From: Onchidella celtica
Lineage: Eukaryota; Mollusca; Gastropoda; Systellommatophora; Onchidiidae
DNA: 64,000 bases
Reading direction: 5' to 3'
Assembly: GCA_963931925.1 (NCBI GenBank)
Contig: OZ007570.1
Span: 53,133,380 to 53,197,379 of the forward strand
The notes beneath the pieces are model-generated. The model did not search any database. It was given only the letters and a program-made list of their open reading frames with translations, and was not told where the DNA came from. Of this stretch, positions 21,043 through 34,900 are shown one piece after another. The number at the start of each line of letters is the position of its first letter. The first letter of the stretch is position 1. The position numbers were made by a program, and so were the translations under genes.

Positions 21043-24000
21043 GTCGGACTCGGATCAAATTTCTTTACAGCTTATGTGTTTTTATTCAACGCATTGTATG
21101 TGTCCGATATTAAAGAGATAATTTGTCTTTAAGATAAGAAATGCTTAATCAAGTTTGGTGGATATGCCCAGGGTCCTAGAAATATCTGAAAAAGGTTTCA
21201 TTCTTAGGCATTGTACTTAAGTGTGGTCGTGAGACTTTTATGAATATATCAATTTTCTTTCACAAATCGATATTTTCGCTAATATTCAACGGGCATCCAT
21301 TCGGAACACGTTTTTTTCCCCTTTCATATCTAGTCTTCTCATAAAGTATGTAACAAAATGCAATGAAATTATGAGAATTGTGTAATGAAACAAATCAATC
21401 GCTAGCAAAACAACAATTATCCGCGAGTCAAATTGCATTGATAAGTTTTTATACATTGCTACACGAATTCTGTACATAGCCATAACATGTTATCAACTCA
21501 GAGACATTTAATTTGAAGAGTCAAAAGGTAATTTCCCAATATTTCTTGATGAAAAATGTGCCTTACTAGCACACAACTGGTGGGTTTAAATGGCTGAACT
21601 ACAGCAATTTGTAAGCTTTTCCAGTATAAAACAGGATTAATTTCCTGGACCAGCATTCACAGAAGACAAAATGAAACAATTACAAACACAGCAATAAAGT
21701 AAAAATAAAAAACTAGAACTGTTCAATTTCAAATATTTGTTTATATTCTATTTTGTACATTGTGTACAAAATATGTTCATATAATTAACGGAATATTTAG
21801 TGGATTGAAGATACACATCACATTCATACATTTAACTAATGTATCTAAACTCCCATGTTCGTAACACTATTTCAAACATAACAGTAAAAATAGATTGGTT
21901 TAGACTATATTATTTCTATGGGCTGAAGACTGTGCTCTGCTCACACCAGTGTTTTTAGTGCCAATTAAGTAGATTTTGTATCATATCCAGTGCATGAGTT
22001 GATGAAAGAATTGCTGAAACGTCACCAGGATTAGCCAAATAATTCAGACATATGTCAATGTGAAACATCTAAATAATTAAAGAAAACTGCATTTTAAACC
22101 TACATCTCATGCCCCTACATTATGCTATCAAATGAAAATTTGTTAATGTTAACATAATGGAATGAATCAGAATCATAAATTCATCACTAAGCAAAAATTT
22201 AACAAAGTGATTATTAGTTACGAGTTTTTCTTTGGCTAATCAGATTTCCTGCAGTTTGTTCATTGGTCATCATATCTTGCTGTATTTCTTGTCCTGGCAA
22301 CATGGATACCACACTTAAGGCATATTTTCAGGTTAGGACCATGGTTAGATAATAATATACTGACAGGGTTAGGTTTTTTGATACTGCAGATTTGGGAAAT
22401 TCCCAAGGTTGATCAATTTAAAAGGAACAAAAAAACAACAGTGTTTGATTTATGCACTTAGCCAGAATAATCTTTGAATTGGACACCTAGCCAGGATAAT
22501 CACATCCAAAACTTGATTCAGGATGAAAGATGGGGCATGGAATGTTAGGAAATATTGACCCAGAACCGATGATATAAAATTATAGACCTATTACATATCA
22601 TTTTAATGTGCACCATCTATCTTGTTATGTGGTGACTGGTAGGTGTTCATCATTTCAACAATGAGTCCACAAATCGTAAAATAACGAAATTTGCACTTAT
22701 GATCTTCCATGATGTTTAGCTTCCACATCGGTTTTCAGTTTTGTCTAATTAAACATGTTTTAGACTCGAGACATTTGAAGAAACTTAGGAAATGAAAATT
22801 GTAAGAGACAAAAGGAAGGGACATAAAAATTACTCACTACATTTGGGAAAAGCAAGTGAATCTGTCTCTCTTTACTACTGAAAATATGTTATGAAGCAAT
22901 AACTGGTGGAATACAGACTGAGTTGCACTGCATGCATCTATTAATTACAGCTGGCTTGGGTGTAATTATCAGCCCTTGTCATCAATGGCAGTCTATCATG
23001 CTTAAGAATGAGTTGATTTTGGAATGTCCGCCACAAATTGACTAACACAGCATTTTCTAACGGCTGCAGCAGCACACCATCTACAGCATCTTAAATTGCT
23101 ACAGCAAAATCTTCAAAATTTCCACTGTAAAAAACTTCAATATGCTGATGCTAACATTCTGACCTGCATACATTTCCATCCACATCTCTTTGACCTCAAA
23201 GAAATGACCACACAATACTATCAACGCTTAAAGTTTGCAACAGCAATACAGTAGGAAGGAAAATGTCAGCATCCAGTACTTTACTGATCAAGAAATGTTT
23301 CAAGATTACACAAAATTTAGAAAATGATCCTAACATAGGAAACAAGAAAAGCTTGATCTAAATCCAATGTCTGCACTGAATACAGACAAAATCATGACAT
23401 TCTCAGGCATTTTCTCCAATCCAATTTCAATGGCTAAAATAACTAGCTTACATTTTTTTTTTTTTTTTGGATGTATAATTTCAAAATACCCCATCCTGTA
23501 TAAACATGCACAAACTTTCTGCTTTAATTTTAATGTAATTTTCTTCTGAATGCCCCCCGCCGATGAAAAAATTATGAAATTCGACATAATTATGGTGACA
23601 CATATACTATTATAGTATAGTCTTAGTCTTGCAAACTGGCAACTTTTATTCCACTGAAACCCTTCATTGTCACTTTTATAAGTGTCCTGCCATCAGGTTT
23701 CTATATTCATTTACTTTCATCTCAGAACACTTTGAAAAAAGATGACGAATTTCTCCTGCTATTAAAAACCACCACATTTGATACAGTCATATGAACCTGG
23801 CTAAGAAAGACAACACACAAATAAACAAAATGTAATATACAAACTATTAAATATAGTTTCAAATGCTGTAGATTCACTAATGTATGATTAACTGAAATTG
23901 TGTATCAGATCCAACTTCACTCAATGACAGGCTGACAATGATAATCACAGTGCAACTGACATTTATCTTGACTTGGGTTTTCCTTCAGCTGCTAACAAAA

Positions 24001-24316
24001 AACAAAGCAAAATAAAAACAATACCTCAACAAAGAAAAAAAGATTGGTAATAAGATCATCCCACTATAGTAATAAAACTATCACAAATTTAAGTGGTGGC
24101 ATTTCAATTTGTCCAGTTAATTTTACTTGTGACTGCAATACTAGGTGATATATATATAATATGTTAATATGAAAACACAAAACTAGCTATTAATTTTCCT
24201 CATATAACACTGTCAAAATTGTTCACAAATGTTAAGAGTTCACCTGCAATGACACAGTTTTGTATTCTGTTACTTCATTCAAGCTATGGTAACCAAAATA
24301 TTACCAGTAGTTTCAA

Positions 24317-24775
24317 TGAGAGGCGAGCAAGGTGCTCGCCTCTCATGCCAAGGGTCCCGGGTTCTAAACCCGGCCGGTGCAGGCATGTTGGAAGTTTGGG
24401 ATTTTTCTCATATTTTCATGTCCCTGATCCTATTGAGGGGTAGGATCGAGTACCTAGTCTTCTCGGATAAGGACGAAAAAATTCGGAGGGCCCGTGTGCA
24501 CGTTGCGCACGTTAAAGATACCTTGGCAGTTGGAAATCGTAAAGAGCAGGCCGAACAGGCCGCTGCCCGGGCAAAATTAAATAAAAATTCATCCCTACCA
24601 CCCACTCCCCCTCATCCCCCCACCACCAAAAAAAAAAACAAAAAACGCCGACCGGCGCTGCACTGTGGCGACGACGTGCCTGCTCCAGTTGTAATTGGGG
24701 TGCAATGGCACAAAGGCAAAATTTCCCAAATGGGATTAAAGAGTTATACAAATACAAAAATACAAATACAAATTA
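24317..24775 (+). mobile_element. tRNA-derived SINE
   Basis: The head resembles a tRNA: GCTCGCCTCTCATGCC is followed by a B-box-like GGGTTCTAAACCCGG at 24359-24373. The body has TTCTCGGATAAGGACG, GGCCCGTGTGCACG and GCGCACGTTAAAGA, a motif I associate with mollusc SINEs. The tail runs TGGGATTAAAGAGTTATAC and then a loose ACAAAT repeat. The first part of the tRNA head (A box) seems missing, so the copy is probably 5' truncated. A low-complexity C/A stretch interrupts at about 24592-24640. The apparent 172-codon open frame is a by-product. Confidence 0.75.
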
Positions 24776-27700
24776 CATTACTGTTGTCCCTCTATTGTGA
24801 TTAAACCAAAAAGTATCACAATGACATCTCAAACTGTACTATTAAACACCTGCCTTCTCAGGATAGACCACACTGTCCCCAGGAACATGCTTTGATTTTC
24901 AAAACTGCTATAATTCAAAACTATGGTACATCCAGACATCACAGGGAAATGTGAGGCCAGCTTATTGAAATAAACAATCCAACAAAAAGAAAACTTAAAA
25001 TATGAAAAAAACAAAAACAAAAAAAAAAACTACCGGTACATGTCAATTGACTAGTATTTACAAAATATGCTGAGGATTAAGGTTATATTTACAAAATTAT
25101 CTCATGAGTTGATAATTCAAAAGTGCTTGCCAAGCCACAAATTGTTAAAGTCAGTTATGAGGATTGTGACAGTCTAACATCACCAAAATAGCAGGGCAGA
25201 GACACTGACCATACCCCCACATTCTACTATGGAACAAGCTGTTACATGCAGCTATCACAACAGCACCGGATCACATTTAGCGGTTATGTTAAATGTTATC
25301 CTCCTCTTACCTGGACAACAGGCCAACACACACAGATATGAGCTATTCAAATTAATTAATATCAAATGCCCATACACTTATTATTGGTAAAGTACTTCCT
25401 GATTCACACAGATACCGAAGGCAAGAGCTGTCTCATATAAATTTGTGTCTCAAGTTATGACAATCACTCCATAATGCCATGTCATTTTTGGTTTGTCGAT
25501 AGGAAAACCCAATTTTTTTCACCCTAACTAATAAAACAGAAACGCCGAGTTCTAAAACTGCATTTATGGCAATTTCTGTGACATGAATTTCATAATGAAA
25601 AATTCTGAGGATCAACAGAGTAGTGAGAAAGCGATCTAACAATCTAGCACATGCAAGCACATGCTCTCAAACTTTAAGAGGATAAGCAAAAGAAAATATT
25701 TTGCTCACAAGAGTCAAGAGTAAGGTAATATCTAAACACCATTACACATACTTCAAATCCAGTCACACTCTTAAACAAGTTGCTTGTGGAGGGTGGCATT
25801 AACATCTTCACAATGCATCAATACTATTTCTTGAAATAATACATCTGAGTAATACATAACATGCTACTGAAAACAATTATTTTGTTTTAAATTCAAAATA
25901 TGTGACAGTGATAGATGCATTGTCTTGGTTGTTGTCACCAGGAAGTTGATGATAGAAAGAAAAAGATTACTGCCCGAAGGGTACAAAAAAATTGTTTAAA
26001 AATACCACAATAGCACCAGAGCACAAAGAATGAAACAGACCACACAGTGTTGAATATTTGCATTGCCTAACCATGAAACTTTGAGAATGTAGGAAGAAGA
26101 GAAAAGTTTGCAATGGGAACTGATAGGTATCCCCACTGTTGATGTGAAATGAAAACTTTGAATATGGTAGCATTTGTACATGCTCAACAGCTTACCAAGC
26201 ACTGGTAAATAGTTGTAGAAAATGATTGGACAGCATAAATTTTCATTAGGCAATCACCAAATCTTTCTTGCCATTGGTATCCAAACTATGGCAATTGATA
26301 AGATTAACAATGTCATGCAAGTGGTAATATCACCAAAAAGCCTTTTACAACACTTACAGAATGATTCTCCAGATAGTTATATTTGCATAGTTTGCAATAC
26401 TTCCAAAAAAAAAAAAAAAAACACAACAAAAGACCCCCACATAAATGAATGATCTATTCTTACAGTGCCAGTAATGAACAAAATAAAAATAAAGATGGAA
26501 TGCTATGTATGTAGTCATTTTTTAACCTGAATAATGTGGCTGATAACTCTCTGTTCAGGCAACAGACTTTTGCTCTGTCATGAAATTTTTACTCAGGCAG
26601 CATGGTATTTAACCTGAGCTGGGTGAAAACTGACATGGGTTTCTCAAAACTGCCACGTGCAAACTTCATCTAGATAATCATCTGTATTTTCAGTCATACC
26701 ATTTCGATGAGCCTGATGATAATGTTATTGAAGTCGTTGTCATGTCTAATGAGTTACCTGTATGAACTGAATAGAGTGTCACCCATCTCACATATATTGG
26801 CATATCGATAATTTTGATGCTTTTGAGAGATGGCTATTATATCATAGCTCATGGTGAAATCTATATCCTAACAAAGTGACTAACCAATATCTTTAATAGT
26901 TTTGAAGTTAGAAACAGAAATATTTTTGACACTTCCAGTAATAACAAAAGTGATCAAAACTTTGAAATGCCCACCTGTAAAATGAGGAAATCATGATATT
27001 CAAGTTTGTGAGATGAACAACGATATTCTTTATGAAGTGAGGTGACTGAGAACACATCTGTGTTGATCAGCCAAGAGGAAAACTTACAGAGCGCATTTGT
27101 ACATGTGAACATTTGAAGCAGTGTCTGTGTCTTTATTTCAAATAGCATGACCAGAGATTTCTTATGTAAAATGCAAAGTAGTGGAATACAATTCTCAAAT
27201 TATTTTGCAATCCTTCGGAATGCATACAGGATGTAAAAGTATTTGGTGCTCATGCTCGAACTGATCACTACTAATGACTATAAAGACCACTTTGTCATCT
27301 AGAACAGTTAGAAGGAAAAATACAAAGTCAGGGATAGCTGAATGGTAATTGTTTATAAGATCCAGTGTCACATAATATTCAATGCCCCAGAGATTTATTA
27401 TGCACATCCCCTAACCCTAGAAATTCTGGGATCTTGAACAACAAAGAAATTATCTCGACTTCATGCTGTTACTGGAATTTGAAAAACAAATTTGCTGGTT
27501 TTAGTTGTGTACTCAAGACAACAGCTGAAAACCTGTACAGTTTAAAGCTGCTTCTCAAGTGAATACTTATCTAATCCATGAATTAAATATACAAATGCAT
27601 TTTTACATTCACTGTAATATCTTACTGTGGGCAAACCTTCCTCCTGCTCCAGCCACCTGAATTTTCAAGCTCACTGGATAACATTTTACACAAATTGGAG

Positions 27701-28972
27701 GGCAAAATAACTTAAACATAATTAAAAAAAAAAGACATCCCTAAGAAGTCTATTACTACATCACTCAACGAACAGATGGGAATGGCGGACAACACATTTC
27801 TTGGACATCACAACCGCAATTTAAAGAGTGAGAGCATGAATAATGAGAAAAATGAATACTGAATTCTTATCATCAGCTTAAATAACATTAGAAATTTAAA
27901 CTTCAAAGTAGTAGAAAACAGCAAATAATGCCACAGCAAAACAATCTGCCTTTTCATCACTGATGAGACCATGATTAAGCAGTTGGTTACACTGTCATCT
28001 AAACAAAAATCCTCGTCATTAACTACTTTACAAATCCAGCTCTACGATCATACAAAGCAAACTGATGAAGGAAAACAAACAAATACAACAGACACAGTGC
28101 ATCTGTGTTCATTGCATGGAATGCCATAAATTGACTTGCAAATGAACAGGAATGATCTTGGATAGCGAGGACAGGCTGAAATGGCCTGTAAACAAAATGT
28201 TCCTGAATTCCATATATGCAAATTTATACACTGTCAATTCTGGAACAAAAATTTAGTGCTGCTCTCTGGTCTGAAGATCCATAAAAAAAAACAACACGAT
28301 GTTCTGACCAAATTTTATACATTGTCTACGATTTGCTCCTTTTGTCTTTTTCATTTTTGCCTTCAGATTTTCACTTACAAGTGACAGATAGCAAGAAATT
28401 TAAACACTGATATTTGTAATGTGCAATCCATGAGAAATGTTTCAAGCTCATTAGATACATGTAGTATAGATATCAATACAACTGAACTATTTTCTTCTGC
28501 CACCATAAACTGAAAGCAAAAAGCCAATAAAAATGTTTCAGTAAGCAATAAAACTTTAGCACAGTGACACAAAAGAGATCATTCATAAGAAACATGTCCA
28601 TGGATGAAATAAAGCTCTGTGGCTTTTCAAAGTAACATTTTATAGACTGATGATTTCAACATATGGTCTCATAATTTCCTTGCATGGGTACGCACTTTCC
28701 GCAGGCTTGAAGAGATAAACTTAAGCTCCAAGCTTGGACTTACCTGGAGGAAGGTATTAATGTATTGATTGCATCAATCAAGATTTCCTCACATTTTGAT
28801 GAATATATTCTGAATTTCTTCAAGCAAGCATTTGAGAATCTCCCAAGCTCTTCCTTCCTTCTAACTTTTGAAATACATGTCAAATTGACAATTCTTATTT
28901 TCAATAGCTGCTTTAAGATAGGCTGCATGAATACACTTCATCATAAATTAAGCAATCACTTCATCAGTGAAC

Positions 28973-29053
28973 TTGAAATTTGTCACCTACACATTCAATC
29001 ATATGCACAGGGCCTCGATCTTAATCACAACTTTCAATTTCTTTATACTTCTT
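28973..29053 (+). repeat. 81-bp dispersed duplication, copy 1
   Basis: Matches 29853-29933 in the same orientation with one visible mismatch. The flanks differ. Confidence 0.9.
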
Positions 29054-29109
29054 TTGAAATTCATAGCATGCCACAAATGTCTAGAAACAGAAAAAGAAAT
29101 GGGAAAGAT

Positions 29110-29127
29110 ACACACACACACACACAA
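29110..29127. repeat. AC microsatellite
   Basis: Nine AC units. Confidence 0.9.
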
Positions 29128-29852
29128 TAAAGCAAAGGAACTGAAATAAAGTAAAAATAAAAGGAATGTTATTTTTTGAGCCATACTTTCTCCTTGCAGG
29201 AAAAGTGTAAAACACGCTTTGCTTTAATACAGCCCATCCCACGAAAATATTCCTACTTAGTAGCGCAGTGTCAATCTAACCATTCATTGTTCTTTCAGGT
29301 ATTTCTTACTACATAAATAAGCAGTGGGGCATGAGGATTGCAGTTATTTTCAGGCTACCTCTCACCCTTGGGGCAATGAAAGAACTAAACTTTATCAATA
29401 AAGATTGCCTTCCTTTCTTCTTCTTGACCTTTGACGTCATCAAAATACAACACTAAAGAATGCAAATCAAAAGTCCAAATTCTGAGGAAAAGACATTCAC
29501 TTCTTGTGAGCACAAAAAAAAAAAAAAAAAAAGTTGTTTACTGGCCAAATGTTGCTTGTTTCTGCAATATCATGGAGATAATAAGGATACAACATGATTT
29601 CACTGTTATCATGTTCGAGAGAAAAAAAAAATTTACGTTGATTTTCACAATATATACAAAATACATTACTGTTACATTTTGTTCAATGCTGGATGTTCTA
29701 TACCCTTAACTTTACACTGTATACCAAATTTAGTTTCACTGTCTGTGTAAGAACAATCTCACATTTAAGTACACACTTGATTTACACTTTTTACAAGAGA
29801 CCTACACATCAAAGACGGGGCTACCAGGCAACTAGAACAACAAGACTAAAAG

Positions 29853-29933
29853 TTGAAATTTGTCACCTCCACATTCAATCATATGCACAGGGCCTCGATC
29901 TTAATCACAACTTTCAATTTCTTTATACTTCTT
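29853..29933 (+). repeat. 81-bp dispersed duplication, copy 2
   Basis: Copy of 28973-29053, placed 880 bases downstream. Near-identity implies a recent event. Confidence 0.9.
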
Positions 29934-30149
29934 AAATGTTAAAAATAACACAACTGACTCCAGACACTCCAAACTGGCATCTGCTAAGCACTGGCATTTT
30001 GTGAAACATCTGGCAGCTGCAAAGAGCAATATATAGATCAGGATGACAATCTTTCTATTATGATAAAAATAAAAGCTGTTCTTCATATTGCACCAAAAGC
30101 CATTTGGAGGCGACTCCCACATTTGCACGTGTTAAACAACCAATACTAT

Positions 30150-30304
30150 ACACAGCTAGTTTTTATCACCCATGGAGTTAATTTCGACTTTACAACTACT
30201 TATTTCAGAAATTTGCAGCTTTTCTACAATACACAGCCAGTTTTTATCACCCATGGAGTTAATTCCAACTTTGTAACTACTTATTTCAGAAATTTGCAGC
30301 TATT
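30150..30304. repeat. 81-bp tandem duplication
   Basis: Two head-to-tail copies starting at 30150 and 30231, differing at a few positions, around TTTTTATCACCCATGGAGTT. Confidence 0.9.
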
Positions 30305-31631
30305 ATAACTGCTTGATTTACAAATTCTGACAAAATGTGTAGAAATTACAAACCGGTTGATGCCCTTTGCTAAATTACTGGTTTTAAACCTTCATAAATT
30401 TACTTCCTGTTTTCTCCAGTCTGATCTAAAGTGCTTTGCACAGACAGAAGAAATTAGTCTTGCATTTGCTAACAATGGGCTGAAAATGTAGGAAATTGGG
30501 TGAATACACAAGCAAGGAATGAATAGATCCTGTAACTATCTAATCACTGAAAACTTTCTCACTATTCATGAAAACTTTGTGCTTCAAACTCGTTATTTCT
30601 TTGCCGCATACTAGCTTGAAAATGAAAAAAAAAGATAGTAAAAAAAATCCTACGACTCACATCATAAATTTTTCACATACTTTTACTATGGCCTATTTAA
30701 GAGTTCGTATTCAACTCAATAATATACCAAATTTTAACAACATGGAAGTAAGTAAAATACAGGTTTACATCCCCTACATGTACAGCAATTCATGATGGGG
30801 AGGGAGGGTGGAGGTGTTGCATTAAGATGAAATCTTTAATCAAATTGTAATACAATTCACTATGATATGGCAAAAGAAAGTTCTTAAGAAAATTTTCCAT
30901 AACATCACCAAGATCATGAAAAAAACACAAGGCAATAGCCTGTAAGTGTATCAAAGGACAACAAACATCGAAGACCAAAAGAGACAAAGACTTTGAAGAG
31001 ACGGGCCAAAACAAAATGTTTGTGTTCTTCACAAATAAACAAAAATTCACATTATTTTAATCACTTTTTTAAAGACAAATTTGACCTCAACTGGCCTGCA
31101 CCTTTCTGGCAAACTGACTGAAAGGTAACAGGACATGACTGGATATTTGAAGCATCTTTGGGATTTGTTGTCACAGATCATCTTGAAATCCACATTTTGA
31201 ATACTAAAGAATACAATGATGACAATAATTAGTATAAACTGGAAATTGCTTCCCCTGCAAAGTAACTTCAAAAAGGAAAGTAATGACAGAAAATCTTCTA
31301 AGCTGGGTTCTGTGCTGAATTTCTTCTAAGAAAAAAAAAAAAATCCGAGCATTCATTCTGTTGCACCGAGTATTTACACAAGCTCATCACCAAAGGAAAT
31401 TAATGCTCAGATCAATTAAAGGTGAAAGCGTTAACATACAGCAAGAGCGAGAGAGGAGAGCAAGACAGAGAGAGAGACAGAGTTTTGATGGAATTGTCAA
31501 GGCAAAAAGTATAACAAACAGCTCCTGCAAAAATGTTTTTCCACCTATGGCAATTTTAGACCATTATCAATACACAAGTGATTAATCAACTTGATAAAAA
31601 AGAGATGGCTAAGCTAACTAAGCACGTTTTC

Positions 31632-31918
31632 TCAGACATGAGTCTCTGACATAAACTTTTTCACTCGTTCAATTTCCACTTGTGTGGTCACCCGCAATTT
31701 CTTCTCCTCGTCTACTTCATTCATCAGGTCCCGGAACTTCTTCATATGGTTGTTCTTCACATTTTCGAATTCGGTCTTGAGTTTTTCATGCTCAGCACGC
31801 AGCTCATTGAACGCTGCCTTGCTCACCGTGTTTGCTTTGAGTTCATTTATCTCCCTCTGTAACTGCTCTATTAATTTGTTCGTTTGTATACTTGAGGCAG
31901 AGGCGGAGTGAGGTGGTG
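31632..31918 (-). CDS. CIN85/CD2AP terminal exon: coiled coil and stop
   Basis: 95 codons including the stop. After a short Ser/Pro stretch, residues from [14 protein letters not shown] to VKKFMSE form heptads with few breaks, the C-terminal trimerising coiled coil of the family. It ends ETHV then stop. Confidence 0.92.
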
Positions 31919-34900
31919 CTGAAATAGAATTAAAATGAAAAAAAAACACCATACGATGTAGTAAAAACATCTAAATGAATAAGAATTCATTAGAAGGTCA
32001 TGTACAACAGCTTGCTAAGTCATAAAAGTCTTGCTTCTTCACTTTCTGCTCAAACTGGCTTCAAACAAGAGAAATAGCTTTATGATATGATATCCAAGCA
32101 GTTGGATGAAAGCCATGTTGGTTGAAGTAATGCAATAATACACAAGGCACCTAGAGGCAGAGTTGCTCCATTTACCAATGTCTTATCATTATTGCATTTT
32201 CAGACATAAGTCTCAAGAACAGCGTAACAAGTTTAACACTAAAGAGAAAATATGCTTTGTGAAACTGAATGGAGAAAAGAACAAGACATCATATCATAGG
32301 GCAGGTGCTTGATCACTTAATGTAAGGAGTGTCTTTTGAGAAAAATCAATGTAAAAAATGAAGATGCAGTTTCACATGTGTGGATATCATATAATAATGG
32401 AGCTTGGGCCCAACTTTGTTCCCGCAAAGACTTTTTTACAACGCAACGTAGAGAAATGAAACTTGGCACATGTATGTAAAATTTATTAAGCCCGTACGTG
32501 TCGAGCTCATTTTTTCCCGAAACTCTTTCCTTTTCCCAGAAATTCAGTTATAATTATCAGTTATCAATTCATGATTGCGAATACGATGTGTTAATGTACT
32601 TCCGTCAATTTCGTCATTTCCGCCTCTTACCGGAAATGTAAACTAGAGTTCACGATCCAGCCACGCCAAGAAAACTTTGATAGTTATACCGAGTATAGTG
32701 TTATACAGATGAGGTGAGTGCCATTCATTCATACCAAGAAAACTGTGCGTAAATATTTAGATCATTTTTTACGAACACATGAGCCCATGAAAAATGCTCG
32801 GTGCGCACTACTGTGCACTGTGTACTACTGTAATACTATCCTATCTATCTATTGATCGCCAATTTTATGTGGATGACCCAAAGTGTCTCGACGTCAATGT
32901 CTTTGTGCTGATTCCTTTCGGTCTGGAGTGGTGAGCTTTGTTTTTTACCATTCGAAGAATGGGACAGTTACTAGTATATATAAACATGCCTTTGAGATAT
33001 AAATGAACAAAAAATTATTTCAGCTAGCTCATGGACTCAACTAAACAACATTTGGAAGGATAGAGGCACACCAACGGACCTCAAAGTGAACATACTTAAG
33101 TGCTTGATCTGGCCAGTCCTACTATATGGTTGTGAAGCCTGGACACTCAAAAAGGCAGACATAACAAGATTGGAGGCAGCTGAAATGTGGCTTTACAGAA
33201 GGCTACTCAGAATAAGTTGGACAGAAAGGAGAACAAATACAAGCATCTTAGAACAGCTTGGCACCACCAGAAGAATAACACCTGAAATAAATAAAAGAAG
33301 ACTTGCATACATCGGCCACGCGGCCCGAAACAAAAGCACGGCCCTTATGATATCAATCCTTCAAGGAAAGACAGAAACAAAGAGAAAACAAGGAAGACCA
33401 CCCATTACATATCACGATAACATCAAGAAAGTCAGCCAGCTGGAAATAAGTGAACTAACTAGGAAAGCTAAGGACAGGATTGGGTGGAGGAGATTTTGTC
33501 GTGACATCCACTGTAGCAGCTAACATCGATGACGATGAAGCCGACAGGTGACAGGTGACAGGTGACATGGACTCTAACATTATGTGAATATACAAACATT
33601 TAACCCACACCCTGCGCATAGCGCTTAAAGCCCGTTGTCCGGTCAGTAACCTTACTCACGGAGAATCTTATCTGGGTTGCACTGACCATTGCCGACATAT
33701 GATGATCACACTACCACTGTCCATGTGGTTCAGCTTGTATTTGATCGGTATGAAAACATTTGCTGCTGTTGAATAATGAATTAACCAGCTAAACCTTTGC
33801 CTGTTAGTCTCCAACCAATGATCTGACTTATGATACCAAACTGACAGCAGCAGTTTTCATGAGAACGAAGCATGACAACTAGCCAAGCCCCCCCCCCCCC
33901 CCCCATGCCCTAAACAAATGGTTTCATCCTGATTGACATACTAATAAACCAATGTGGGCATCTGGGGCAAAGATCAGTTCAGAGCTGGTTTCTGATTGGT
34001 TCTTAGATATAGACAACTCTAGATGATGGTCAGCTTGTGAGAAAATGAGATAACATTGCAAATTTGTTGAGCAACAATTCGCATGTCTATGTTACACCTT
34101 TTGATAGTGTGGGGAGAGCCTTTGAAAGCTTAGTCTTTGTGATTCCGACCAGTGGTTCACATGTCCTTGTCACAACGCCTTTGATTTAGAAGAAATACAG
34201 TGAGCAATAAGACGGTAGTTGCGCCTCAAAGAGGACAGTGACCTGTCGCGTGAAAATATGGCTTGCGCACTGCGTGGCCAGCTTGACCTTGCCGTATTTG
34301 TTCGCCCGTGCAGAGTGAATGCATGGAAAATCGATGCCGTATTTGTACGCCCTTCGCAGGGTGAGGGTTAAAATCCTGAAAAGTGGCTACCCAGTGAACT
34401 TTTAATTCCATAAAATTGCCGGAACAGGTCGTCTAAAGTATCATGTTCAGATTTTTTTTCACAAAAACTGACCATACGTGTAGGCGCCCAACAAAATAGG
34501 CACTTCGTGCATTTTGGTGGTGTGGAGATATTGGTATCACCAAATTGGTTGTTCAAAGCCCTTTCATTTGGTAAAAAAAAATATTGCTGTAATTTAATTA
34601 GCAGAGATGATATAGCATATCAAAGACAGGAAGTGACAGAACCACAGTTTTGAGAAAAACGCTTTTTAAGTTTCAGCTTTTCATCAAAATTATTAACGGC
34701 GACCCACTTCAAAGTCAATTTTGAGGCATTTACCCTTCTCAAACGGGACTATCATTTAGAAAAGGAATAGTAAAGAGGTTAAACTTTTCAAAAATACTGA
34801 ACATGCAAAAAATTGACCCTATGATACCTTTTAATAATTTTCTCGAATTGGCTAGTGCCAAAATGTGCCTCATTTTGTCAGACGGCTACACATATTCATA

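Larger units (their letters stand above)
21061..31631. other. Non-coding stretch between convergent NUP37 and CIN85/CD2AP
   Basis: About 10.6 kb with no recognisable coding exon on either strand. Open frames here are short and resemble nothing. Part of it must be the 3' UTR of CIN85/CD2AP, but no poly(A) hexamer stands out close to its stop. It holds a SINE (24317-24775), an 81-bp dispersed duplication, an 81-bp tandem pair and simple repeats (A runs, AC at 29110-29127, GA-rich at 31446-31484). Confidence 0.6.

Noticed and set aside
24286..24804. 172-codon open frame
   Set aside because: It is the SINE and its low-complexity insert.
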